DNA from: AM-2324 sp964225135
GTDB taxonomy: Bacteria; Bacteroidota; Bacteroidia; Chitinophagales; Saprospiraceae
Assembly (NCBI GenBank): GCA_964225135.1
Contig: CAXQNQ010000071.1
Coordinates: 1-5,708 of the forward strand
Length of the DNA: 5,708 nucleotides
Direction of reading: 5' to 3'
The notes beneath the pieces are model-generated. The model saw nothing but the letters and a program-made list of their open reading frames with translations, had not been told where the DNA came from and ran no database searches. The position numbers and the translations under genes are program-made. Of this stretch, positions 1-5,708 are shown piece after piece. Position 1 is the first letter of the stretch. Each line of letters opens with the position of its first letter.

Positions 1-1926
1 CTTAATAGAGCAGCCATAGATCGAGTAGAAGTAATTCATGGTCCTGCCTCTTTACTATATGGCTCCGATGCTTTAGGAGGAGCTATTCACTTCCATACCA
101 AGTCACCAAAACTAGCTTCCACTAAAGAGCGATTAGCCATAAATGGTGCCATTTCATCAGCACTAAATTCAGTCAATCAAGGTATTAGTTTATCGAGTAG
201 TACAACTATTGCTGGAAAGCGCTGGGCAAGTATTAGCATTCTTTCTGCTAACCAATTCGGAGATTTACGCGCAGGTAGAAATGGTATAGCAGATGCTCCT
301 GCCACCTGGAAAAGAAGTAGCTTCCAAGACTTCATCAATGGAACAGATACCCTAATCAATCGGTCACCTGATGAACATCATATACAATTAGGCTCTGCTT
401 ATAATCAATTTGATATCCTTCAAAAATTCTATTTCAAGCCTAATAACCAGATGGATATCTGGCTGAACATGCAGTATTCTACCTCCTCTAATATCCCTAG
501 ATACGACCAGCTAAACGAATTCAATCAGGGATTACCCAGTTTCGCTAGATGGGATTATGGCCCACAAGTAAGAGGCCTTGCTTCCTTGAAGATGCAATAC
601 AAAACAGCTAATAAGCTCTTCGATCAGAGTAGAATCAATCTGGCTGTTCAACAGATTGAAGAAAGTAGGATTGTTCGGAGATTTAACGAAGGAGATGAGA
701 CTACCAATACAGAAAATCTGCTAGTGTATAGCCTTAACGCTGTATTTCAAAAAAATTGGAAACAAAAGACTAGGAGGCAATTATTCTACGGAGTCGATGG
801 TCAATTCAATGATTTAGACTCTGGTGGCAGCATTCAAAATATTTTTGGCCAGACACCTGCACCTTTCCTCTCTAGATATCCATCCAATAATGCCAAAAAT
901 ATGCAGGCTGGATTATTCACCACATTTCAGTTCAGTAATTTAACAGAAACTTCCAGCTTTCATTTGGGTATAAGAGGTAATCTGCATCAAAGCAATTTAT
1001 CCTTTGAGAACAATGCTGGTATAACTTGGCCAAGTTCCTACACGGATGGGTCTTTAAAAATAATAAATCAATCATTAGTAGGTTCAATTGCCTACCAGAA
1101 GCAATTATCAAAAACGATTCAAACCACTCTATCTATAAGTAATGCTTACAGGGCACCTAATATTGATGATCTTGCCAAAATTAGAGTGAAAGGTGATTTT
1201 GTTAATATTCCCAATCCAAATATCAAACCTGAACGTACTACTGCCATAGAATGGGGGGTAGATTATGCAGGAATAAACACCGAAATAAAGCATCAAGTCT
1301 TTTACAATATTGTAAACGACTTACTGGTGAGGAGAACCAGTGAGCAGGTGGTAGTGGATGGTTTTACCAGTCTTATCAACGAGAATACCACACAAGGATT
1401 TATCGCTGGCTCTACTGCTTATCTACATCAAAATTTAGGTAATAAGGTAAGTCTGGATGTAAACTACACCTATACAGTTGGTCGTACTTTTTTCCAACAA
1501 TCAAATCCTGAGATGGATACTATAGTAGCCATGGGACATATTCCTCCATTCTTCGGTTCAGCTGCCCTCACATGGGCCAGCCAGGCACTTGAAATGAAAC
1601 TAAGTTGGCGATTCAATGGACGGAAAGCACTAAGAGATTATGAGGTTGTGGATATCATAACTAATCCGGATGGAGAACAAATTATCATAAGAGCAGGTTC
1701 GTCGGATAATATTGAATTTGGGAATGTATTCGAATCTGCTGCTGGACCGGTATACGACGATCTACCTGCCTGGCAAGTATTTGATTTACACTGGTTATAT
1801 AAACAAGAAAATAGAACCTTCTTTATGTCTATTGAAAATCTTTTAGACCTGCACTATCGCACCTTTTCTTCTGGAATTAGTGCTTCAGGTCGGAACTTCA
1901 ATCTGGGTATAATTATCAACTATTAA
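1..1926 (+). CDS. TonB-dependent outer-membrane receptor, 5'-truncated by the window edge
   Basis: This is the C-terminal part of a TonB-dependent receptor, a 22-strand outer-membrane beta-barrel that imports scarce substrates using energy passed on by TonB-ExbBD. The frame is open without a stop from base 1, so 641 residues are present; the signal peptide, any carboxypeptidase-like domain and most of the plug lie outside. Residues 1-35 are the end of the plug (IDRVEVIHGPASLLYGSDA, then GGAIHF), typical of the plug-barrel junction. Barrel hallmarks follow: IPRYD and YGPQ near residues 165-190, YRAPN at 383-387, NPNIKPE at 405-411, and a last strand, FNLGIIINY, ending in the terminal aromatic residue used for barrel assembly. 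The block pattern resembles heme/hemoglobin-type receptors of Bacteroidota, but the substrate is an inference. The first in-frame ATG, at 451, falls inside the barrel and is not the start. No SusD-like partner lies downstream, which argues against a SusCD glycan system. Confidence 0.95.
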   Translation, partial: LNRAAIDRVEVIHGPASLLYGSDALGGAIHFHTKSPKLASTKERLAINGAISSALNSVNQGISLSSSTTIAGKRWASISILSANQFGDLRAGRNGIADAPATWKRSSFQDFINGTDTLINRSPDEHHIQLGSAYNQFDILQKFYFKPNNQMDIWLNMQYSTSSNIPRYDQLNEFNQGLPSFARWDYGPQVRGLASLKMQYKTANKLFDQSRINLAVQQIEESRIVRRFNEGDETTNTENLLVYSLNAVFQKNWKQKTRRQLFYGVDGQFNDLDSGGSIQNIFGQTPAPFLSRYPSNNAKNMQAGLFTTFQFSNLTETSSFHLGIRGNLHQSNLSFENNAGITWPSSYTDGSLKIINQSLVGSIAYQKQLSKTIQTTLSISNAYRAPNIDDLAKIRVKGDFVNIPNPNIKPERTTAIEWGVDYAGINTEIKHQVFYNIVNDLLVRRTSEQVVVDGFTSLINENTTQGFIAGSTAYLHQNLGNKVSLDVNYTYTVGRTFFQQSNPEMDTIVAMGHIPPFFGSAALTWASQALEMKLSWRFNGRKALRDYEVVDIITNPDGEQIIIRAGSSDNIEFGNVFESAAGPVYDDLPAWQVFDLHWLYKQENRTFFMSIENLLDLHYRTFSSGISASGRNFNLGIIINY

Positions 1927-1946
1927 TAACTTTGATATGTTATTAA
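1923..1946. repeat. AT-rich inverted repeat at the receptor stop codon
   Basis: TTAATAAC at 1923-1930 is the exact reverse complement of GTTATTAA at 1939-1946, giving an 8-bp stem with an 8-base loop that includes the receptor stop codon. The stem is almost all A/T and no uninterrupted T-run follows, so it is not a convincing intrinsic terminator. It overlaps the next inverted repeat by three bases, so the two hairpins cannot both form completely. Function unknown. Confidence 0.4.
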
Positions 1947-1968
1947 ATACCAAATCTTATGGTATTTA
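1944..1968. repeat. 9-bp inverted repeat downstream of the receptor
   Basis: TAAATACCA at 1944-1952 pairs perfectly with TGGTATTTA at 1960-1968 across a 7-base loop. The following sequence is A-rich, with T-rich stretches only from 1979 onward, so this is at best a weak terminator or a 3'-end stabilising hairpin for the receptor mRNA. It could instead be a palindromic protein-binding site. The left arm contains the AAATACCAAAT word that recurs at 2094-2104. Confidence 0.45.
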
Positions 1969-1996
1969 GAAAAGAAACTTTTAATTTTACCCTGTA

Positions 1997-2082
1997 AACT
2001 AAAAAACGTCGAGTTAGCTTTATTAAAAACACCTGAATCCCAGAGGTTTCTAAAACTTACTCGACGTTTTTATTTTTTAGTT
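1997..2082. repeat. Interrupted 18-bp inverted repeat: candidate terminator or pckA leader structure
   Basis: AACTAAAAAA at 1997-2006 pairs with TTTTTTAGTT at 2073-2082, and CGTCGAGT at 2007-2014 pairs with ACTCGACG at 2059-2066. Bases 2067-2072 (TTTTTA) bulge out on the right arm; alternatively 2002-2014 pairs with 2059-2071 as 13 contiguous base pairs. The arms enclose 44 bases that can form only a weak inner hairpin (ACCT at 2031-2034 with AGGT at 2044-2047). The A-rich left and T-rich right flanks with a GC-containing core resemble an intrinsic terminator, which would end receptor transcription about 140 bases past its stop codon, but the loop is unusually large. If pckA is transcribed from farther upstream, the same element would lie in its 5' leader. 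The repeat is directly visible; its role is inference. Confidence 0.5.
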
Positions 2083-2083
2083 C

Positions 2084-2104
2084 TACCAAATAAAAATACC
2101 AAAT
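2084..2104. repeat. Direct repeat of TACCAAAT just before pckA
   Basis: TACCAAAT occurs at 2084-2091 and again at 2097-2104, 13 bases apart centre to centre, ending two bases before the pckA ATG. A third copy is at 1948-1955 within the longer shared word AAATACCAAAT (also 2094-2104). The position could suit a regulator-binding site or an A-rich translation enhancer, since no Shine-Dalgarno sequence is present. In AT-rich DNA such a repeat may also be chance. Confidence 0.3.
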
Positions 2105-2106
2105 TT

Positions 2107-3717
2107 ATGAAAGAACTCGGTAACAAAACACCCGATGCAAATCTTTCTGACGCAGGAATAAATACCTGCAAAACTGCTCATTGGAATCTAAGTCCTGAAG
2201 ACCTAGTTCAACATGCTTTGGACAAAGGAATGGGAAAGCTCTCCGACAAAGGAGCTTTAGTCATCAACACTGGAAAATTCACAGGACGCTCCCCTAAAGA
2301 TAGATTTATCGTAAAGGATGCCTACACAGAACATGTAGTAGATTGGAATTATATCAACTTCCCATTTGATACGAATAACTATCAGAATCTTAAAACTAAA
2401 TTAATCGCTTACTTAGAGGATAAGAATATTTATGTTCGGGATGCATATGCTTGTGCAGATGAAAAATATCAACTCAATATTCGCGTGATCAATGAATACC
2501 CTTGGTCGAATCAGTTCGCTAGCAATATGTTCCTTCGCCCAACGGAAGAACAGCTCCAGCAATTCAAACCAGATTGGACCATCATAAATGCACCTGGATT
2601 TCATGCTGATCCTGAAATTGATGGAACGCGCCAATCTAATTTTGCGATTGTCAACTTTTCAGAAAAAACGATTATTATCGGTGGAACTGGATATACCGGT
2701 GAAATCAAAAAAGGTATTTTCTCTGTATTGAATTGTGTACTACCCCATGAAAACGGCGTACTTTCTATGCACTGTTCAGCTAATGAAGGTAAAGATGGAG
2801 ACACCGCTATTTTCTTTGGACTGTCTGGAACAGGGAAAACAACCCTTTCGGCTGATCCAAATAGAGGCTTAATCGGAGATGACGAACACGGATGGTCTGA
2901 AAATGGTGTTTTCAACTTTGAAGGTGGTTGTTATGCTAAGACTATTGATTTAACACAAGAGAAAGAGCCGGATATTTATGCTGCTATCAAGCCTGGTGCT
3001 ATTTTGGAAAACATAGGATTTGAAGCAGATGGAATAACACCGAATTTTGAAGATGATACCATCACTCAAAACACGCGTGTATCCTACCCTATCGATCATA
3101 TTTCTAATGCATTAAATCCTTCCAAAGGAGGTCATCCAAAGAATATATTTTTCTTGACTTGCGATGCTTTTGGAGTATTACCTCCAATCTCTAAATTGAC
3201 TACAGGTCAAGCGATGTATCACTTTATTTCTGGATATACAGCAAAAGTAGCTGGTACAGAAGAGGGTGTAACGGAGCCACAAACAACCTTCTCTGCTTGC
3301 TTTGGAGCACCATTCTTACCACTTCACCCAACAAAATATGCTGAAATGCTAGGTAAAAAAATGAATGAGCATCAGGTAAACATCTGGTTAGTCAACACTG
3401 GGTGGACTGGTGGTTCATACGGAGTGGGTAATAGAATGAAATTAAAATATACTCGCGCAATGATCACTGCAGCTCTAGAAGGAGTGTTGGAGAATCAATC
3501 GTATGAAAAGCAAGATATATTTGGCTTACAAATTCCTACTACCTGTCCAAATGTTCCGGATGAATTATTGAATCCAAGAAATACCTGGACAGATAAGGAT
3601 GATTACGATAATAAAGCGAATGAGCTAGCTGCAGCTTTTGTAGATAATTTTGAGCAATTTTCTGATAAAGCAAATGCTGAAATTATGGAAGCTGCACCTC
3701 GAGTAAAGATCCTGTAA
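2107..3717 (+). CDS. pckA: Phosphoenolpyruvate carboxykinase (ATP)
   Basis: PckA converts oxaloacetate and ATP to phosphoenolpyruvate, ADP and CO2 in the cytoplasm, the entry step of gluconeogenesis from TCA intermediates; in some anaerobes it runs in the carboxylating direction. The 536 residues match the usual length of the ATP-dependent family (about 540). Visible active-site elements are TGRSPKDRF at 59-67, with substrate-binding R61; GYTGEIKKG with Y196 and metal ligand K202; H222 in SMHCSAN; the kinase-1 P-loop GLSGTGKTT at 238-246, with K244 and T245; the kinase-2 motif LIGDDEHGW at 255-263, with metal ligand D259; R324 in NTRVSYP; and the TFSACFGAPF block. All key residues are intact. 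The ATG at 2107 is chosen because it gives a family-length N-terminus; upstream is A-rich without a Shine-Dalgarno sequence, as is normal in Bacteroidota. A promoter could not be assigned confidently. The gene ends in its own terminator. Confidence 0.98.
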   Translation: MKELGNKTPDANLSDAGINTCKTAHWNLSPEDLVQHALDKGMGKLSDKGALVINTGKFTGRSPKDRFIVKDAYTEHVVDWNYINFPFDTNNYQNLKTKLIAYLEDKNIYVRDAYACADEKYQLNIRVINEYPWSNQFASNMFLRPTEEQLQQFKPDWTIINAPGFHADPEIDGTRQSNFAIVNFSEKTIIIGGTGYTGEIKKGIFSVLNCVLPHENGVLSMHCSANEGKDGDTAIFFGLSGTGKTTLSADPNRGLIGDDEHGWSENGVFNFEGGCYAKTIDLTQEKEPDIYAAIKPGAILENIGFEADGITPNFEDDTITQNTRVSYPIDHISNALNPSKGGHPKNIFFLTCDAFGVLPPISKLTTGQAMYHFISGYTAKVAGTEEGVTEPQTTFSACFGAPFLPLHPTKYAEMLGKKMNEHQVNIWLVNTGWTGGSYGVGNRMKLKYTRAMITAALEGVLENQSYEKQDIFGLQIPTTCPNVPDELLNPRNTWTDKDDYDNKANELAAAFVDNFEQFSDKANAEIMEAAPRVKIL

Positions 3718-3739
3718 GTTCAATAATTTGAATAATACT

Positions 3740-3769
3740 AAAAAAGGATGCCCAAGGGTATCCTTTTTT
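3740..3769 (+). terminator. Intrinsic terminator of pckA
   Basis: AAAAAAGGATGCCC at 3740-3753 pairs with GGGTATCCTTTTTT at 3756-3769; one G-T wobble (3750/3759) interrupts otherwise complete pairing. The innermost C-G pair probably opens to give a CAAG loop. A T-rich tail (TTTTTTATTTT) follows, and the hairpin begins 22 bases after the pckA stop codon. It should separate pckA from rlmN. The reverse strand also has a T-run, but no convergent gene is there to use it. Confidence 0.9.
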
Positions 3770-3805
3770 ATTTTCCAATCACTTACAAATTAAGCCTTAA
3801 GGCAG

Positions 3806-3813
3806 TATCTTTG
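3806..3813 (+). promoter_or_regulatory. Bacteroidota -7 promoter element for rlmN
   Basis: TATCTTTG fits the Bacteroidota primary sigma factor -7 consensus TAnnTTTG exactly and lies after the pckA terminator. Only four bases (CCGC) separate it from the rlmN ATG. Since transcription in this phylum starts a few bases beyond this element, the start point should fall at or almost at the ATG, giving a leaderless or near-leaderless mRNA. No clear -33 TTG/TTTG element is visible at the expected distance (the region reads CTTACAAATT). The consensus match is seen directly; transcription start is inferred. Confidence 0.7.
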
Positions 3814-3817
3814 CCGC

Positions 3818-4870
3818 ATGGTAACAGACATCGTGAAGACGGACATCAGGAAATTGAGTAAAGCAGACTTAATCCTGGCATTGGAGGAAATGGGCGAAAA
3901 GAAATTTCGCGCCAAACAAATCTATCAATGGCTGTGGGAAAAAGGGGCACACCAATTCGAGGAGATGACCAACCTCTCCAAGGACTTAAGGAATAAGCTC
4001 AATATGCACTTTACCATTCTTCCTATCGAACTGGATAAAATGCAAAAAAGTACTGACGGTACGATCAAATCCAGGTTCAAACTACACGATGGCCATCTAA
4101 TCGAATCCGTTCTTATTCCAGTACCTAATGATAATCGATATACCGTTTGTGTATCTTCTCAGGTAGGTTGTTCCCTGACTTGTAAGTTTTGTGCTACAGG
4201 TAGAATGAAACGGCTTCGCAATCTTGATGCGGCAGAAATATATGACCAAGTTTTATTAGTCAATAAACAAGCGGAGGAACACTTTGGGCATCCACTGACC
4301 AATATTGTATACATGGGTATGGGCGAACCACTCTTAGCATATAAAAATGTGTTGGAATCTGTGGAAAAAATCTCCTCGCCAGAAGGTTTAGGTATGTCTC
4401 CTAAACGAATCACGGTAAGTACAGCAGGTATTGCTAAGATGATCAAAAAATTAGCTGATGATCAAGTGAAATTCAACTTGGCGCTTTCCTTGCATGCTGC
4501 AGATGATGCTAAGCGAGACGAAATCATGCCTATAAATGAGCAAAATAACCTAGACATCCTAATGGATAGTCTACAATATTTTCATACCAATACAGGTAAT
4601 AAAATTAGCTACGAGTACATCTCCTTTCAGAATTACAACGACAGTATAGAGGATGCAAAGAACCTAGCCAAACTCTGTTCCAACTTCCCCGTTAAAATCA
4701 ATATCATCGAATACAATCCAATAGATGGATCTGAATTCTCTAGATCCGATGCCAAAAAGGTAGATGCATTTGCAGCTTATCTGAGAAGGAAAGGCATCAT
4801 GGTAACGGTTAGAAAATCCCGAGGCAGAGACATTGATGCTGCTTGTGGACAATTGGCCAATAAGGAATAA
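3818..4870 (+). CDS. rlmN: Dual-specificity 23S rRNA / tRNA adenine-C2 methyltransferase RlmN
   Basis: RlmN is a radical-SAM enzyme that methylates C2 of adenosine 2503 in 23S rRNA, at the peptidyl transferase centre, and of A37 in a subset of tRNAs, supporting translational accuracy. The N-terminal accessory domain is about residues 1-95. The 4Fe-4S cluster motif CSLTCKFC gives C118, C122 and C125. The two catalytic cysteines are both present: C111 (in VCVSSQVGC) and the methyl-carrying C343 in the C-terminal DIDAACGQLA. SAM-binding elements include GEP at 169-171, the STAGI and LALSLHA blocks, and N300 in EYNPID. At 350 residues it is shorter than the E. coli protein (384), mainly at the ends. 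The ATG at 3818 is the only start: an in-frame stop lies at 3791-3793 with no other start between. There is no Shine-Dalgarno sequence. The paralogue Cfr was considered, but the DIDAACGQLA ending and housekeeping context favour RlmN. Confidence 0.97.
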   Translation: MVTDIVKTDIRKLSKADLILALEEMGEKKFRAKQIYQWLWEKGAHQFEEMTNLSKDLRNKLNMHFTILPIELDKMQKSTDGTIKSRFKLHDGHLIESVLIPVPNDNRYTVCVSSQVGCSLTCKFCATGRMKRLRNLDAAEIYDQVLLVNKQAEEHFGHPLTNIVYMGMGEPLLAYKNVLESVEKISSPEGLGMSPKRITVSTAGIAKMIKKLADDQVKFNLALSLHAADDAKRDEIMPINEQNNLDILMDSLQYFHTNTGNKISYEYISFQNYNDSIEDAKNLAKLCSNFPVKINIIEYNPIDGSEFSRSDAKKVDAFAAYLRRKGIMVTVRKSRGRDIDAACGQLANKE

Positions 4871-4903
4871 AAAAGTCCCGAGTAAAATACTCGGGACTTT
4901 TTT
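4869..4903. terminator. Shared bidirectional terminator between rlmN and the kinase gene
   Basis: A perfect 16-bp stem, AAAAAAGTCCCGAGTA at 4869-4884 with TACTCGGGACTTTTTT at 4888-4903, closes on a 3-base AAA loop. It has a GC-rich core and a T-run on each strand, so it can act in both directions. The last two bases of the rlmN stop codon are the first two of the stem, and the kinase stop codon begins two bases beyond its other end. The two convergent genes are therefore separated by just 34 bases, nearly all of them terminator. Confidence 0.93.
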
Positions 4904-4904
4904 A

Positions 4905-5708
4905 TTAAATGCTAAACTGTGCCAAATCTTGGAAGCGCTTAACCCGTCGCTGTACCTCATCCTGACCTAATTCAGCTAATCGCTCAATACCGAATTTTTC
5001 TACGGTAAAGGATGCCATGGCAGAACCATAAATAATAGCCGACTTCATTTTTTCAAAGTCTATATCTCCACCCTGTGCCAAATAGCCTGTAAAACCACCT
5101 GCGAATGTATCTCCTGCACCAGTGGGATCATAAACCATCTCCAAAGGAAGTGCTGGAGCTGAAAATATGCGATCTCCGTGGAATAATAGGGCACCATGTT
5201 CCCCTTTCTTAATCACTAAATATTCTGGCCCCATGGTAAGAATCTTTCTTGCTGCAGTAACTAAGGAATATTCTTTAGATAATTGGCGAGCTTCCTCATC
5301 ATTGATCATCAATACATCCACCTTTTTGATGACTTCTAGTAATTCATCCCAAGCCACATCCATCCAAAAGTTCATCGTATCCATGATAGTCAAGGCAGGC
5401 TTAGATTCTAATTGCTCCAATACACGCATTTGAACAGCTGGAGTCAAATTACCCAACATTAGATGAGATGGATTCTTGTAAGATGCTGGTAAAACTGGAT
5501 CGAATTCAGCTAGTACATTCAACTGGGTATCTAATGTATCTCTTGAATTCATATTATTATGGTACTTACCAGCCCAGAAGAATGATTTTTCTCCAGGTAT
5601 TACTTGAAGACCTTCCAAATCAATCCCTCTTGTTTTCATATCATCTAATACCGTAGTTGGAAAATCATCTCCAATTACAGAAACTACATTCACTCGGTCT
5701 ACAAAATA
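4905..5708 (-). CDS. PfkB-family (ribokinase-like) sugar or nucleoside kinase, 5'-truncated by the window edge
   Basis: This is a cytoplasmic ATP-dependent kinase of the ribokinase/PfkB fold. The substrate cannot be told from sequence; relatives phosphorylate sugars or nucleosides such as adenosine. The frame remains open to the right edge (the first residues read YFVDRVNVVSVIGDDFP), so 267 residues are present and about 35-45, including the usual N-terminal GG substrate-binding motif, are missing. Visible elements are LDTQLNV, DTMNFW, the NDEEA block (N at fragment residue 136), VIKKGEHGALLF, and the family signature DPTGAGDTFAGGF, whose GAGD aspartate (fragment residue 200) is the expected catalytic base next to the anion hole. 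The GTG at 5693-5691 is the first start-like codon but sits within a conserved strand, so it is not the start. The gene converges on rlmN and shares its terminator; its promoter is outside. Confidence 0.93.
   Translation of the reverse strand, partial: YFVDRVNVVSVIGDDFPTTVLDDMKTRGIDLEGLQVIPGEKSFFWAGKYHNNMNSRDTLDTQLNVLAEFDPVLPASYKNPSHLMLGNLTPAVQMRVLEQLESKPALTIMDTMNFWMDVAWDELLEVIKKVDVLMINDEEARQLSKEYSLVTAARKILTMGPEYLVIKKGEHGALLFHGDRIFSAPALPLEMVYDPTGAGDTFAGGFTGYLAQGGDIDFEKMKSAIIYGSAMASFTVEKFGIERLAELGQDEVQRRVKRFQDLAQFSI

Noticed and set aside
451..453. ATG at 451 as the start of the receptor gene
   Set aside because: The frame is open and reads as plug-end and barrel sequence from base 1, so this is an internal methionine of a gene that begins outside the window.
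1927..1934. TAACTTTG as a promoter -7 element for pckA
   Set aside because: It fits TAnnTTTG, but no TTG-type -33 element lies at a suitable distance upstream, it sits in the stop-codon hairpin of the receptor gene, and it would put the large stem in the leader. Possible but not supportable.
2047..2078. TTTC and TATTTTTT 20 bases apart as a degenerate pckA promoter
   Set aside because: Each element has one mismatch to the Bacteroidota consensus and the region is T-rich because it is the right arm of the inverted repeat; the match is too weak to call.
2601..2915. Minus-strand open frame within pckA (also one at 2413-2634)
   Set aside because: Both are antisense to clearly coding, fully conserved pckA sequence and show no recognisable family features.
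4159..4446. Minus-strand open frames within rlmN (4159-4446) and across its 3' end (4664-4960)
   Set aside because: They are antisense shadows of rlmN; the second also runs through the terminator and into the kinase gene in another frame.
5167..5433. Plus-strand open frames opposite the kinase gene (also 5468-5656), and a minus-strand one at 177-359 opposite the receptor
   Set aside because: They lie opposite conserved coding sequence and have no motifs, ribosome signal or promoter of their own.
5691..5693. GTG on the minus strand as the start of the kinase gene
   Set aside because: In-frame coding continues upstream to the window edge with family-like sequence (YFVDRV), and the usual N-terminal motif would be missing if translation began here.
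1..5708. An undescribed defence, mobile or biosynthetic system
   Set aside because: Every long open frame belongs to a well-known family, and I saw no terminal repeats, transposase, integrase, CRISPR repeats or unfamiliar gene. Receptor, pckA, rlmN and kinase have no evident shared function.

Overview
This window looks like ordinary chromosomal DNA from a member of the Bacteroidota, most likely an aerobic Cytophagales-type bacterium; the genus cannot be read from it. The reasons are the AT-rich composition, the absence of Shine-Dalgarno sequences, a TAnnTTTG-type -7 promoter element directly before rlmN, and a TonB-dependent receptor with the sequence style common in this phylum (IPRYD, YGPQ, YRAPN and IKPE blocks).

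Layout: (1) Bases 1-1926, plus strand: C-terminal 641 residues of a TonB-dependent outer-membrane receptor whose start lies left of the window. (2) Bases 1927-2106: a 180-base gap with no gene but several inverted repeats, the largest being an interrupted 18-bp stem enclosing 44 bases, and a short direct repeat just before the next start codon. (3) Bases 2107-3717, plus strand: complete ATP-dependent phosphoenolpyruvate carboxykinase (pckA), closed by a strong hairpin terminator. (4) Bases 3818-4870, plus strand: complete radical-SAM methyltransferase RlmN, with a promoter element so close to the ATG that its mRNA is probably leaderless. (5) Bases 4869-4903: a perfect 16-bp hairpin serving both convergent genes. 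(6) Bases 4905-5708, minus strand: C-terminal 267 residues of a PfkB-family sugar or nucleoside kinase that runs off the right edge.

The genes do not form one pathway. The receptor takes up a scarce nutrient, possibly heme or iron related. PckA links the TCA cycle to gluconeogenesis, RlmN modifies rRNA and tRNA, and the kinase phosphorylates an unidentified sugar or nucleoside. Terminators after pckA and rlmN, and a separate promoter for rlmN, suggest mostly single-gene transcription units. I found no mobile element, CRISPR array, tRNA, rRNA or evidence of an undescribed system. The most worthwhile second looks are the structured 1927-2106 spacer and the likely leaderless rlmN start.
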